Below, piece after piece: positions 1 through 6,434 of a DNA stretch of 6,434 nucleotides. Every line of letters starts with the position of its first letter. The first letter of the stretch is position 1. Where the stretch lies: contig JAGBQP010000077.1 in NCBI GenBank assembly GCA_017632825.1, forward strand, positions 1 through 6,434. Reading direction: 5' to 3'. The notes beneath the pieces were generated by a model. The model searched no databases and was not told the origin of the DNA. It was given only the letters and a program-made list of their open reading frames with translations. Source of the DNA: Prevotella sp. (GTDB lineage: Bacteria > Bacteroidota > Bacteroidia > Bacteroidales > Bacteroidaceae). The position numbers and the translations under genes were made by a program.

Positions 1-186
1 GGACAGGCCGGACCGTCGGTATCCTATGCGTTGGGACAGGGTGCTCCGCTCATCGCAGCCCTCTGGGGTGTTTTTGTATGGAAAGAGTTCAAGGGTGCTA
101 CACCACGTGTTAATCGTCTGTTGGCATTGATGTTCGTGCTTTTTATCACAGGTCTATCACTAATTGTTTTAGCTGGTAAGGAATGA
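1..186 (+). CDS. C-terminal end of a GRP/RhaT-like sugar permease (partial, 5' end outside window)
   Basis: Reading from base 1 gives 61 residues ending in TGA at 184-186; the start is upstream of the window. The fragment holds two hydrophobic segments. The first includes GQGAPLIAALWGVFVW, followed by a charged turn KEFKGATPRVNR. The second, LLALMFVLFITGLSLIVLAG, is followed directly by the C-terminus KE. A glycine-rich helix, then W-K-E and a final helix resemble the last two helices of drug/metabolite transporter superfamily sugar permeases, which in Bacteroidota are often annotated as GRP or RhaT-like sugar transporters. The likely role is import of a monosaccharide across the inner membrane, fitting the four downstream secreted glycan-processing genes. 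Its stop overlaps the next start, so the two are probably co-transcribed. The sugar transported cannot be told from this fragment, and another DMT permease type is possible. Confidence 0.72.
   Translation, partial: GQAGPSVSYALGQGAPLIAALWGVFVWKEFKGATPRVNRLLALMFVLFITGLSLIVLAGKE
183..186 (+). other. ATGA stop/start overlap (translational coupling)
   Basis: The TGA stop of the permease (184-186) shares bases with the ATG of the GH36-like gene (183-185). Such a 4-base overlap usually means that the genes are co-transcribed and that ribosomes ending the first reading frame can restart on the second. The overlap is seen directly; coupling is inferred. Confidence 0.7.
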
Positions 187-2270
187 AAATTAAAGTCATA
201 ATAATATACAATCTGTTGCTGACGGCTATAGCTGCGAGTGCTGTGACGGTGACAAACAATGTGGTGAGCCGCGAAGTGACGATCGACGGTGGGAATATAA
301 AGACGGCACATTGGGTGCTTCAGACAACGGGTGCCGAATTCATGAATGACAATAGTCGCGAATTCTCGTTCATAGCTAATGGCAAAGTTTATACGGGACA
401 GAGCCAGTGGCGCAACATCGTGACACGAGAGACCAATGGTGGTGCTGTCGTAACGATGGACAGCAACGACGGCAGTCTGCGTGTGACGTTGACCTATCAG
501 ACATATAAGGACTTACCTGTTGTACACAAGTGGATGAGCATCGAGAACCTCGGCAAAGAGGATGTCTGTATTGAGGCTGTCGATGTGGAGGACATCAACG
601 TTGCCCTCGATCCTATAGAGTCGTGGACACTGCGGCAGTATGCCCGCTACAAGGCACTTGGTGCCTACGTGGGAAACTGGGACGACCCACTGGTGATAGT
701 TCACGACAACGAGTTGCATCGCGGCATCGCTGTGGGCAACGAAGCCATCGGTGTGCTGAAGCGCACGTCGGTGTTTGTAGATGGTCGTTCGGTGACGGCT
801 GGCGTGACGCGCCCTGAGCAAGACTATCCCTTTCGTCGCTGGCTCAGGCAGGGCGACGTGTGGGAGAGTCCACGTGTCTTTACGGCTATCTACGACCGCG
901 AGGTCGACCCCATGGTGGTGCTTAATACGACGGTGCAAGACTTTGTGCGCCGACATGTCAATGTACGCATTGAGCAGATATCACATAAGCCTATGTTTGT
1001 CTACAATACCTGGTATCCATTTATGCGCGACATTGACGACAAGATGATTCGCCAGTTGGCCAAGGCAGCTGCCGACTGCGGCATCGAGGAGTTTGTCATC
1101 GACGACGGCTGGCAGCTGAATATCGACTCTCCCGAAGGTCAGCCAGAATTCATGGGCGACTGGATGATTGACCGCAAAAAGTTTCCCAAGGGTATGAAGC
1201 CGGTGTTCGACTATATCAAGCAGCTTGGCATGAAGCCCGGTTTGTGGATTAGTCTTGCTACGGCAGACATATCGAGCCGCCCCTACAAGGAACACGCGGA
1301 GTGGTTCGTAAGGGACAAGAATGGACAATTGGCCGACTTGCACAATCAGGATGCTACGCGCAGTCGCACGGCATGCTTCGGCACTCTGTGGTACGACTAT
1401 ATCAAAGAAACCATTCTACGCCTGCGTCGCGAATACGGGTTGGCATATGTGAAACTAGACCTTGCCGTGCTGGCCTCTGCATACGTCTACGACGTGGAAC
1501 GCACAGGCTGCTATGCCACCGACCATCCTGACCATCGCGACCGAGCCGAATCGTTTGGCATCATCTACGCCCGTTGTATGCAACTCTTCGACGAGCTGCA
1601 CCACGAGGCACCCGACCTCTTCGTCGACTGCACCTTTGAGACGGCGGGCAAACTGCAACTGATGGACTACGGTATTGCTCGGCATGCTGAAGGTAACTGG
1701 CTCTCGAATGTGCCGCAATATGCACCAACGGGTACGCTGCGCATTCGACAGTTGGGCTGGGGACGTTCGCCGGCACTGCCCGCCACGTCGCTTGTCATTG
1801 GTAACTTGCGCATGGAAGACCCGGAATACGAACTGGCCCTGAAGTCGCTGGCTGGTACGCTGCCCATCATGCTTGGTGATCCGAGACAGCTCACGACAGA
1901 CCAACGTGCTCGCTATAAACAGTGGGCTACGTGGCTGAAACAGCTTGAAGCACGGCACTCGTTCATGGCCTATCGCCAGGACCTGCCTGGCTTTGGCGAA
2001 CCGCAAGAAGGCTGTTGGGACGGCTTTTTGCGATTGAATACTGACACCCGCAGCGGCGGACTCATCGGCGTGTTCCGCCAAGGATCAACTGAGCGCAGCC
2101 GCACTATCACCATACCTTATCTCAAACCCGATGCCACCTACGAGGTGCTACGAGGGAATCAGGGCGCGCTCGTCGCCACCCTCACCGGTCGTCAGTTGGC
2201 CGAGGAGGGTTTCACAGTAACGCTACCGAAAGAGTATGACGGGGAATTGTTTGAAGTAACGAGAAAATAA
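183..2270 (+). CDS. Secreted GH36-like (clan GH-D) glycoside hydrolase, alpha-galactosidase-like
   Basis: This is a 695-residue protein, a usual length for GH36. Residues 1-20 form a signal peptide with likely cleavage after ASA; no lipobox is seen, so the mature enzyme is probably periplasmic. An N-terminal beta-sandwich (about 21-260) precedes a TIM barrel (about 270-560) and a C-terminal beta domain (about 610-695). GH36 hallmarks are the first barrel strand with YNTWYPF (W277), FVIDDGW (D307, D308) and AYVKLDLA, where K424-x-D426 gives the expected catalytic nucleophile D426. The family would hydrolyse terminal alpha-galactosyl or related alpha-linked residues with retention. Oddly, the usual glycine-rich C-S-G-G-G-R-F-D stretch and following T-S-D acid/base motif are replaced by VDCTFETAGK (481-490) and ARHAEGNWLSN (499-509). 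The acid/base may be E503 or another residue, and specificity may differ from alpha-galactosidase. The ATG start is supported by the signal peptide. Assignment to the clan is firm, to the exact family or sugar less so. Confidence 0.83.
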   Translation: MKIKVIIIYNLLLTAIAASAVTVTNNVVSREVTIDGGNIKTAHWVLQTTGAEFMNDNSREFSFIANGKVYTGQSQWRNIVTRETNGGAVVTMDSNDGSLRVTLTYQTYKDLPVVHKWMSIENLGKEDVCIEAVDVEDINVALDPIESWTLRQYARYKALGAYVGNWDDPLVIVHDNELHRGIAVGNEAIGVLKRTSVFVDGRSVTAGVTRPEQDYPFRRWLRQGDVWESPRVFTAIYDREVDPMVVLNTTVQDFVRRHVNVRIEQISHKPMFVYNTWYPFMRDIDDKMIRQLAKAAADCGIEEFVIDDGWQLNIDSPEGQPEFMGDWMIDRKKFPKGMKPVFDYIKQLGMKPGLWISLATADISSRPYKEHAEWFVRDKNGQLADLHNQDATRSRTACFGTLWYDYIKETILRLRREYGLAYVKLDLAVLASAYVYDVERTGCYATDHPDHRDRAESFGIIYARCMQLFDELHHEAPDLFVDCTFETAGKLQLMDYGIARHAEGNWLSNVPQYAPTGTLRIRQLGWGRSPALPATSLVIGNLRMEDPEYELALKSLAGTLPIMLGDPRQLTTDQRARYKQWATWLKQLEARHSFMAYRQDLPGFGEPQEGCWDGFLRLNTDTRSGGLIGVFRQGSTERSRTITIPYLKPDATYEVLRGNQGALVATLTGRQLAEEGFTVTLPKEYDGELFEVTRK

Positions 2271-2279
2271 GTGAATATG
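2268..2279 (+). other. Tight junction with two candidate start codons
   Basis: The GH36-like gene stops at TAA 2268-2270. The next codon in the same frame is GTG (2271), followed by AAT and ATG (2277). ATG is preferred because it gives a clean K-K n-region for the signal peptide. No Shine-Dalgarno site decides between them; the sequence before is A-rich, as is common in Bacteroidota. Either start leaves no room for a separate promoter, so the two genes share a transcript. Confidence 0.6.
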
Positions 2280-4181
2280 AAAAAGATTTCTTGCACGATT
2301 CTTTTGGCATTGGCATCGATGACCGCCAGTGCGCGAGTGTGGACAATGGAGAACCAGTCGCTGCGTCTGTCGTTCGACGATGAGGCGGCTAATTTCTGTG
2401 TCACTGACCTGCGCACGGGTCATGAGTGGCGGCAGAACAGGGGCGAGGGCGTCAGCGTGAGGCGTGTGACGCAGAAGAACGGGCTGATGGTCATTAGCCT
2501 GCATAGTGCCATCGACTTCACACTCACCGCACAACTTACCGACGATGCTGGCCTACATATGACGCTCTCAGCCAAGAAGACAGCGGAGATGTCCAAGCTC
2601 TCGTATCCTCCAGCCTTTAGTAGCAATCGCACAGACGACTATCTACTTATGACCGATGGTGAGGGTCTGCTGTTGCCAGTCACCGATACTACCTATCCCT
2701 TGTCGGATGGTATGATTTATTTCAGTGGTGGAGGTCCTGCGATGCCTTGGCTTGGAGTTACCGATCGTGCGCTTCAGGAAGGTTATATGGTCATTGCTGA
2801 TACACCATTTGATGTTTGTTTGCAGGTACTTCGACAGGCAGATGGCCTGTTGGCTGTACAACCCGTGTGGCTTCCATCAATGGAGCAGTTTGGCTACAAC
2901 CGTAAGTTCACTTACTACTTCTTTGATAGTGGTGGTTATGTGGCTCAGTGCAAGAAATACCGTGAGCGGGTGTGGCAGGAAAAGCCTATCCAGACGTTAC
3001 GTGAAAAGGCAAAGCAGAAGCCTGCATTAGAAAAAATGCTAGGTGCACCGCATATCTATGTTTGGGACGACGGGCGCGACATCAGCGTGGCTCGTGATAT
3101 GAAGTCGCTTGGTATTGACCGTGCCCTTTTCCTTTGGGATGGCAACCATCGTGCCTATCCCGAGCCAGGTTACGATGACAAGCTGAAGGCTTTGGGTTAT
3201 GCTACGGGTGCCTACACGTTGTTCAGTGACCTTCACAAGAGAGATACAATGGTCTACGTGCCTGATACCATAGGACCCAACCGTTATGTGCAGAGTGTTT
3301 ATCCTGGTGAGTATCATACACTGGCAGCCCGCAAAGCCAATGGTGACACGTACCACAACCAATTTGGTACCTATGCTTGCCCCACAGTTATGCAACCAAA
3401 GATGAGGCAACGTTTCAACCGCGAACTGCGTGAATACAATCATGAATGTATGTTCCTTGATGTATATCAGGCCAATGGAGTTTACGAGTGCTATAGTCCG
3501 AAGCATCGTGCCACCCGTGAGGACTACGCGCGAGCTATCATAAACAATTATCGATTGGGTATTGATGAATATGGCTTCTATATGGGTGGCGAGTGGGGTG
3601 CTGATTTCGTGGCTCCATATTCTTCGTATGTTCATGGAATGATGACTATACAGTGGCCATGGTGGCAGGCTGCTACTCACGAAAAGAAAGGGACGGCCTA
3701 TTATTATGGTGACTGGCACAACAACGAGCGTCCCACCATCATGGTGAGCACCAGCATGGCTCCACCGTCGTACACCGATTGGTCGATGAATGAGGTTATT
3801 CGTGTGCCACTTTACGAACTGGTCTATCACGACGTATGTGTCACTTCGTGGCGATGGGAGGATGCCAACCATCACAACCCAGAAATTTGGTGGAAGAAAG
3901 ATCTTTTTAACGTGCTCTATGGTTCTGCTCCGTTATGGTCGATGGATAAGGCCCGATGGGAGGCATTCCGTCTTTCGTTGGCCGAGAGCTATCATCGCGT
4001 ATGTCCTTGGTTACGCAAGATTGCCTATGATGAAATGACAAACCATTCCTTTGTTACTGAAGACCATAAAGTGCAGCGTACCGATTTTTCTTCCGGTCGT
4101 GCCGTAATTGTCAATTTCTCAGAATATGACTATGATTATCGTGGTCGCACAGTAAAGGCAAAATCATATCTTGAATTATAA
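2277..4181 (+). CDS. Secreted putative glycoside hydrolase, GH101/GH129-like TIM barrel (family uncertain)
   Basis: I chose ATG 2277 (634 residues) because it begins a compact signal peptide, MKKISCTILLALASMTASA, with cleavage after residue 19. An in-frame GTG at 2271, directly after the previous stop, would add only two residues. The mature N-terminal half (20-250) is predicted beta-rich (VWTMENQSLRLSFD, then TGHEWRQN), like the sandwich domain before many GH barrels. From about 258 the strands look like a TIM barrel: HIYVWDDGR (259-267), RALFLWDG (282-289), MFLDVYQANG (392-401) and GFYMGGEWGADF (433-444). A D at the end of one strand (D395) and an E at the end of a later one (E439, in a G-G-E-W motif) resemble the nucleophile and acid/base pair of GH101/GH129-type alpha-N-acetylgalactosaminidases and the related DUF5696 proteins. 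Aromatic QWPWW (459-463) and SWRWED (524-529) could line the active site. A short beta domain ends the protein. That it is a glycosidase is likely; family and substrate are inference. Confidence 0.6.
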   Translation: MKKISCTILLALASMTASARVWTMENQSLRLSFDDEAANFCVTDLRTGHEWRQNRGEGVSVRRVTQKNGLMVISLHSAIDFTLTAQLTDDAGLHMTLSAKKTAEMSKLSYPPAFSSNRTDDYLLMTDGEGLLLPVTDTTYPLSDGMIYFSGGGPAMPWLGVTDRALQEGYMVIADTPFDVCLQVLRQADGLLAVQPVWLPSMEQFGYNRKFTYYFFDSGGYVAQCKKYRERVWQEKPIQTLREKAKQKPALEKMLGAPHIYVWDDGRDISVARDMKSLGIDRALFLWDGNHRAYPEPGYDDKLKALGYATGAYTLFSDLHKRDTMVYVPDTIGPNRYVQSVYPGEYHTLAARKANGDTYHNQFGTYACPTVMQPKMRQRFNRELREYNHECMFLDVYQANGVYECYSPKHRATREDYARAIINNYRLGIDEYGFYMGGEWGADFVAPYSSYVHGMMTIQWPWWQAATHEKKGTAYYYGDWHNNERPTIMVSTSMAPPSYTDWSMNEVIRVPLYELVYHDVCVTSWRWEDANHHNPEIWWKKDLFNVLYGSAPLWSMDKARWEAFRLSLAESYHRVCPWLRKIAYDEMTNHSFVTEDHKVQRTDFSSGRAVIVNFSEYDYDYRGRTVKAKSYLEL

Positions 4182-4198
4182 TTAAACAATATAGAATT
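4182..4198 (+). other. AT-rich 17-base spacer before the RraA-like gene
   Basis: The spacer contains only two G or C bases and lies directly upstream of the ATG at 4199. A/T-rich leaders without a GGAGG-type site are typical translation starts in Bacteroidota. I see no TAnnTTTG -7 element or terminator hairpin near it, so it is read as an initiation region within the operon rather than a promoter. Confidence 0.45.
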
Positions 4199-5143
4199 AT
4201 GAAAAAGAAAGTATTTGTATTGGCAACCTTTGCCGCAATGTTGTGCCTGCCAATAAAGGCACAAAACGTGGGCGCTTCGCCCGAGTATATTAAAGCCTTG
4301 ACTGCTGACTGGACAGGAGAACGTACAGCCGATGGGCGCCCACGAGTGTCAGATGACCTGTTGGAGCGACTAAAAAAAGTGACAATAGAGGAAGCTTGGG
4401 CTGAATTGATCGAGTTGGGCTATCACAATCAATTTGAGGGTGACTGGAAACTGGTGCACGACACTCCTGATGCTGTGATGACAGGTCGCGCTGTTACGGC
4501 ACAGTTTATGCCGGCACGCATTGATCTTGAGAATCAGATTATTGAACAGGGAAAAAAGGAGGGACGCAACTGGAAGCAAAAACGTACTGTGTCATGGGCA
4601 ATCACGACCCTCGTAGAGGGTGATGTGTATGTGGCCGACTGTTATGGTAAAGAGTCGTATGGCACTGTTGTTGGCTCAAATCTTGGCAACGGTGTCTATG
4701 CCAACACCAAACGCGGTATCGTGGCCTATGGTCATGTACGTGACTGGGAGGGCTTACAGCAAATAGAAGGTTTTAACGGTTGGGTGAAGGGTACCGATCC
4801 TTCGTATATGCGTAAGACACTACTCACGGGTATCAATGTGCCCATACGCATTGGTCATGCCACAGTGTTACCAGGCGATGCCGTGTTGGCCAAACCTACA
4901 GGTGTTCTGTTCATTCCTGCTCATTTGGTGGAACATATCGTACTGACGGCTGAGTTTACTGCTCTGAGCGATGTGTTCGGACAGCAGCGTATTAAGGAGA
5001 AAAAATATACGGCTGGTGAGATTGACAGCGTGTGGTCACCTGAAATCAAGAAGGACTTCCTCAATTGGATTGACAATTATAAGGGAAAGTTGCCGATGTC
5101 ACGAGAAGAGCTGAAGCGATACTTGGAGAAACGTAATTTTTAA
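4199..5143 (+). CDS. RraA-family (HMG/CHA aldolase-like) protein with a signal peptide
   Basis: This 314-residue protein has a signal peptide at 1-21 (MKKKVFVLATF... ending IKA before Q22), so it should act in the periplasm. An N-terminal helical part, with ADGRPRVSDDLLERLKKVTI (44-63) and GYHNQFEGDW (74-83), leads into the RraA fold. The fold shows GRAVTAQFMP (96-105), EGDVYVADCYGK (140-151), GSNLGNGVYANTKRGIVAYG (159-178) with the signature R181-D182, and VLPGDAVLAKPTGVLFIPAH (223-242). In class II HMG/CHA aldolases of this fold, the R-D pair binds substrate and the divalent metal, so the catalytic site seems intact. A helical tail (250-314) makes it longer than cytoplasmic RraA (about 160 residues). 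The family covers retro-aldol cleavage or decarboxylation of 2-keto acids and, in RraA itself, RNase E inhibition. The RNase role is implausible for a secreted protein. Its real substrate is unknown; context suggests a keto-acid sugar. It starts 17 bases after the previous gene and sits 7 bases before the next. Confidence 0.88.
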   Translation: MKKKVFVLATFAAMLCLPIKAQNVGASPEYIKALTADWTGERTADGRPRVSDDLLERLKKVTIEEAWAELIELGYHNQFEGDWKLVHDTPDAVMTGRAVTAQFMPARIDLENQIIEQGKKEGRNWKQKRTVSWAITTLVEGDVYVADCYGKESYGTVVGSNLGNGVYANTKRGIVAYGHVRDWEGLQQIEGFNGWVKGTDPSYMRKTLLTGINVPIRIGHATVLPGDAVLAKPTGVLFIPAHLVEHIVLTAEFTALSDVFGQQRIKEKKYTAGEIDSVWSPEIKKDFLNWIDNYKGKLPMSREELKRYLEKRNF

Positions 5144-5150
5144 AGATGCA

Positions 5151-6434
5151 ATGAAAAAAATATTCTTATTTGTTGTTTTGTTGATGGTGGCACTCATGGG
5201 TGTGGCCAAACAGAAGATAGTGGTGTCAACACGGCAGGTGGCTGACGTGGCACTGAAGAAAGGAATTCAGAAATCAGATATCAAAGGCTATGAAGGTAGT
5301 CTTCTGCTACAAGGTATGTGCGAATTGGCATTGGCTGCTGGTGATACACAGTTACGTAGAGAGGCAGAGGAGATACTACGGCAGTTTGGTACGGGCGAAA
5401 TTCGTGGTGGCGGTAGTTTTATTTCTTATGAAGCAGGCGGCAGTGGTGCAGCCTTCCTTGCTTACAACGGTACGAAAATGCTGAGGCAACAGGTGGCCGA
5501 GGCCGCTAAGAGAATGATGATGCAGCAGAGTCGTTCGAGCGAAGGACTGATGGTACCTAGTTGGATTTCAAAAGAGAAAGACCAGGTGTTTATCGATATG
5601 GCTTTCGCCGTTACACCTTATTTAGTATATAGTGGACTCTTGGAACAACGTAGTGACTATATCGACATGGCTGTAGAAGAGACCGTGGGATTGTTTCGTA
5701 TTCTTCACGATGCTGAGACGGGACTCATCCATCAAGGTCGTGGCTTTGTGGAAAAGGGACGCACGTCAGATGACTGTTGGAGCCGAGGCAACGGTTGGGG
5801 AGCCGTGGGTTTGGGCGCGCTTGCTACTGACTTGCCGCGCAATCACAAAAATCGCAAGGAAGTTGAGACACTTATTCGTCAGTTCTATGCAAGTGTAGTG
5901 AAGTATCAGGATGCACAAGGAATGTGGCATCAGGAGATGACGGATCCAACGTCTTACCCGGAAACATCGGGCACAGGACTGCTGCTATATGGTATGGGTA
6001 AGGCTATCGAGGCAAAGATACTCGGTGGCAAATACCTTGCAGCCTACAAGAAAGGTCTGCGTGGCTTAGCGGCTTATGTGGCTGAGGATGGTAGTGTAGG
6101 TAATGCCTGCTGGAGTTGTCTCTGTCCGAAGCAGGGCACAAAGGACGATTATAAGAATCATCCAACCTATCTGAACGACGACCATGCTTTTGGACCCGTG
6201 GTGTTGGCCTATGCCCAGGCATTGCGCTTGGGAATCAAAAATGTTGATCTAACGGAGCCAATGGGGTCTGCCATAACGCAGAAACTGCCTCGTTGCTACG
6301 TTCGTTTCGTACCAGAGCGTAGCGAAGACATCGCATGGGAGAATGATCGCGTGGCTTTCCGGGTTTATTCGCGATTGGTAAATGAAAAGGTAGGAAGCGG
6401 TGTAGATTTGTGGACAAAGTCGGTAGGGCACTCC
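5151..6434 (+). CDS. Secreted GH105 unsaturated uronyl hydrolase fused to DUF4861 (partial, 3' end outside window)
   Basis: An open frame of 428 codons runs from ATG 5151 to the last base with no stop. Residues 1-19 are a signal peptide (MKKIFLFVVLLMVALMGVA). The GH105 (alpha/alpha)6 barrel follows, about 25-355. It shows VFIDMAFAVTPYL with D149 at the position of the catalytic Asp of YteR-type enzymes, CWSRGNGWGAVGLGAL (W210-RGNGW), and MWHQEMTDPTSYPETSGTG (258-276). These motifs are characteristic of GH88/GH105 hydrolases. Such enzymes hydrate the 4,5-double bond of unsaturated glucuronyl or galacturonyl ends left by polysaccharide lyases, which releases the residue as a keto-uronate. From about 360 a second domain begins; FVPERSEDIAWENDRVAFRV and SGVDLWTK match the start of DUF4861. 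Three cysteines crowd C320-x-x-C323-x-C325 just before the NDDHAFGP motif (342-349). The gene is 7 bases downstream of the RraA-like gene. GH105 is firm; the uronic acid specificity is not resolved. Confidence 0.92.
   Translation, partial: MKKIFLFVVLLMVALMGVAKQKIVVSTRQVADVALKKGIQKSDIKGYEGSLLLQGMCELALAAGDTQLRREAEEILRQFGTGEIRGGGSFISYEAGGSGAAFLAYNGTKMLRQQVAEAAKRMMMQQSRSSEGLMVPSWISKEKDQVFIDMAFAVTPYLVYSGLLEQRSDYIDMAVEETVGLFRILHDAETGLIHQGRGFVEKGRTSDDCWSRGNGWGAVGLGALATDLPRNHKNRKEVETLIRQFYASVVKYQDAQGMWHQEMTDPTSYPETSGTGLLLYGMGKAIEAKILGGKYLAAYKKGLRGLAAYVAEDGSVGNACWSCLCPKQGTKDDYKNHPTYLNDDHAFGPVVLAYAQALRLGIKNVDLTEPMGSAITQKLPRCYVRFVPERSEDIAWENDRVAFRVYSRLVNEKVGSGVDLWTKSVGHS
6228..6434 (+). other. N-terminal part of a DUF4861 domain within the GH105 gene (truncated by window)
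   Basis: After the barrel and a short linker, the segment holds the E-R-x-x-D-x-A-W-E-N-D pattern (389-399), then A-F-R-V-Y and S-G-V-D-L-W-T-K near the window end. This combination is what I know from DUF4861, a beta-rich domain of Bacteroidota PUL proteins whose function I do not know. The boundary near residue 360 is approximate. Only about 69 residues are visible, so its full length and anything after it are unknown. Confidence 0.75.

Noticed and set aside
24..311. Minus-strand open frame of 95 codons over the permease/GH36 junction
   Set aside because: It is antisense to two well-supported coding regions and has no hydrophobic or domain pattern of its own.
1455..2081. Minus-strand open frame of 208 codons
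   Set aside because: It is antisense to the catalytic and C-terminal part of the GH36-like gene. GC-rich codons make such antisense frames common, and the translation shows no coherent domain.
3039..3875. Long open frame of 278 codons on the minus strand
   Set aside because: It lies wholly antisense to the putative glycosidase, has no recognisable domain, and the + strand protein has a signal peptide and family-like motifs over the same bases.
4150..4200. Possible promoter or terminator in the AT-rich gap before the RraA-like gene
   Set aside because: I found no TAnnTTTG-type -7 box with an upstream TTG at proper spacing, and no GC-rich hairpin followed by a T run. The 17-base gap fits an operon-internal start.
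5290..5898. Two short + strand open frames (5290-5484 and 5710-5898)
   Set aside because: Both are in another frame of the GH105 gene, whose own frame carries all conserved motifs without interruption.
1..6434. Search for tRNA or rRNA genes, CRISPR repeats, insertion sequence ends and tandem repeats
   Set aside because: Coding sequence fills nearly the whole window. By eye I saw no cloverleaf-like segment, regularly spaced repeat or inverted terminal repeat, though short or degenerate repeats could be missed without computation.

Overview
The window looks like a piece of a Bacteroidota chromosome, most likely Prevotella or a relative. Five genes lie head to tail on the + strand with almost no space between them. 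None has a convincing Shine-Dalgarno site. Four start with a Sec-type signal peptide, and the enzyme mix is typical of a polysaccharide utilisation locus (PUL). The genus is an inference from general character, not from a marker gene.

Layout: (1) 1-186, the last 61 residues of a membrane sugar permease of the drug/metabolite transporter superfamily (GRP/RhaT-like). Its stop overlaps the next start in an ATGA. (2) 183-2270, a secreted clan GH-D / GH36-like enzyme (alpha-galactosidase-like) that keeps the nucleophile motif but has an unusual acid/base region. (3) 2277-4181, a secreted protein that I read as a TIM-barrel glycoside hydrolase distantly like GH101/GH129. Its family is uncertain. 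(4) 4199-5143, an RraA-fold (HMG/CHA-aldolase-like) protein that unexpectedly carries a signal peptide. (5) 5151 to the window end, a secreted GH105 unsaturated glucuronyl/galacturonyl hydrolase joined to the start of a DUF4861 domain and cut by the window edge.

The gaps are a 4-base overlap, 0-6 bases, 17 bases and 7 bases. I found no terminator or recognisable Bacteroidota promoter inside, so the five genes are probably one transcription unit whose promoter lies upstream of the window.

Working model (inference): the two glycosidases trim alpha-linked side sugars from an acidic oligosaccharide. The GH105 domain removes the 4,5-unsaturated uronic acid left by a polysaccharide lyase encoded elsewhere. 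The periplasmic RraA-fold protein may act on the keto-acid sugar that is released, and the permease imports a freed monosaccharide. The substrate could be a rhamnogalacturonan, an ulvan-like glycan or a microbial exopolysaccharide. No lyase, sulfatase, SusC/SusD pair or regulator is present here to decide between them.

No RNA genes, CRISPR arrays, insertion sequences or notable repeats were found.
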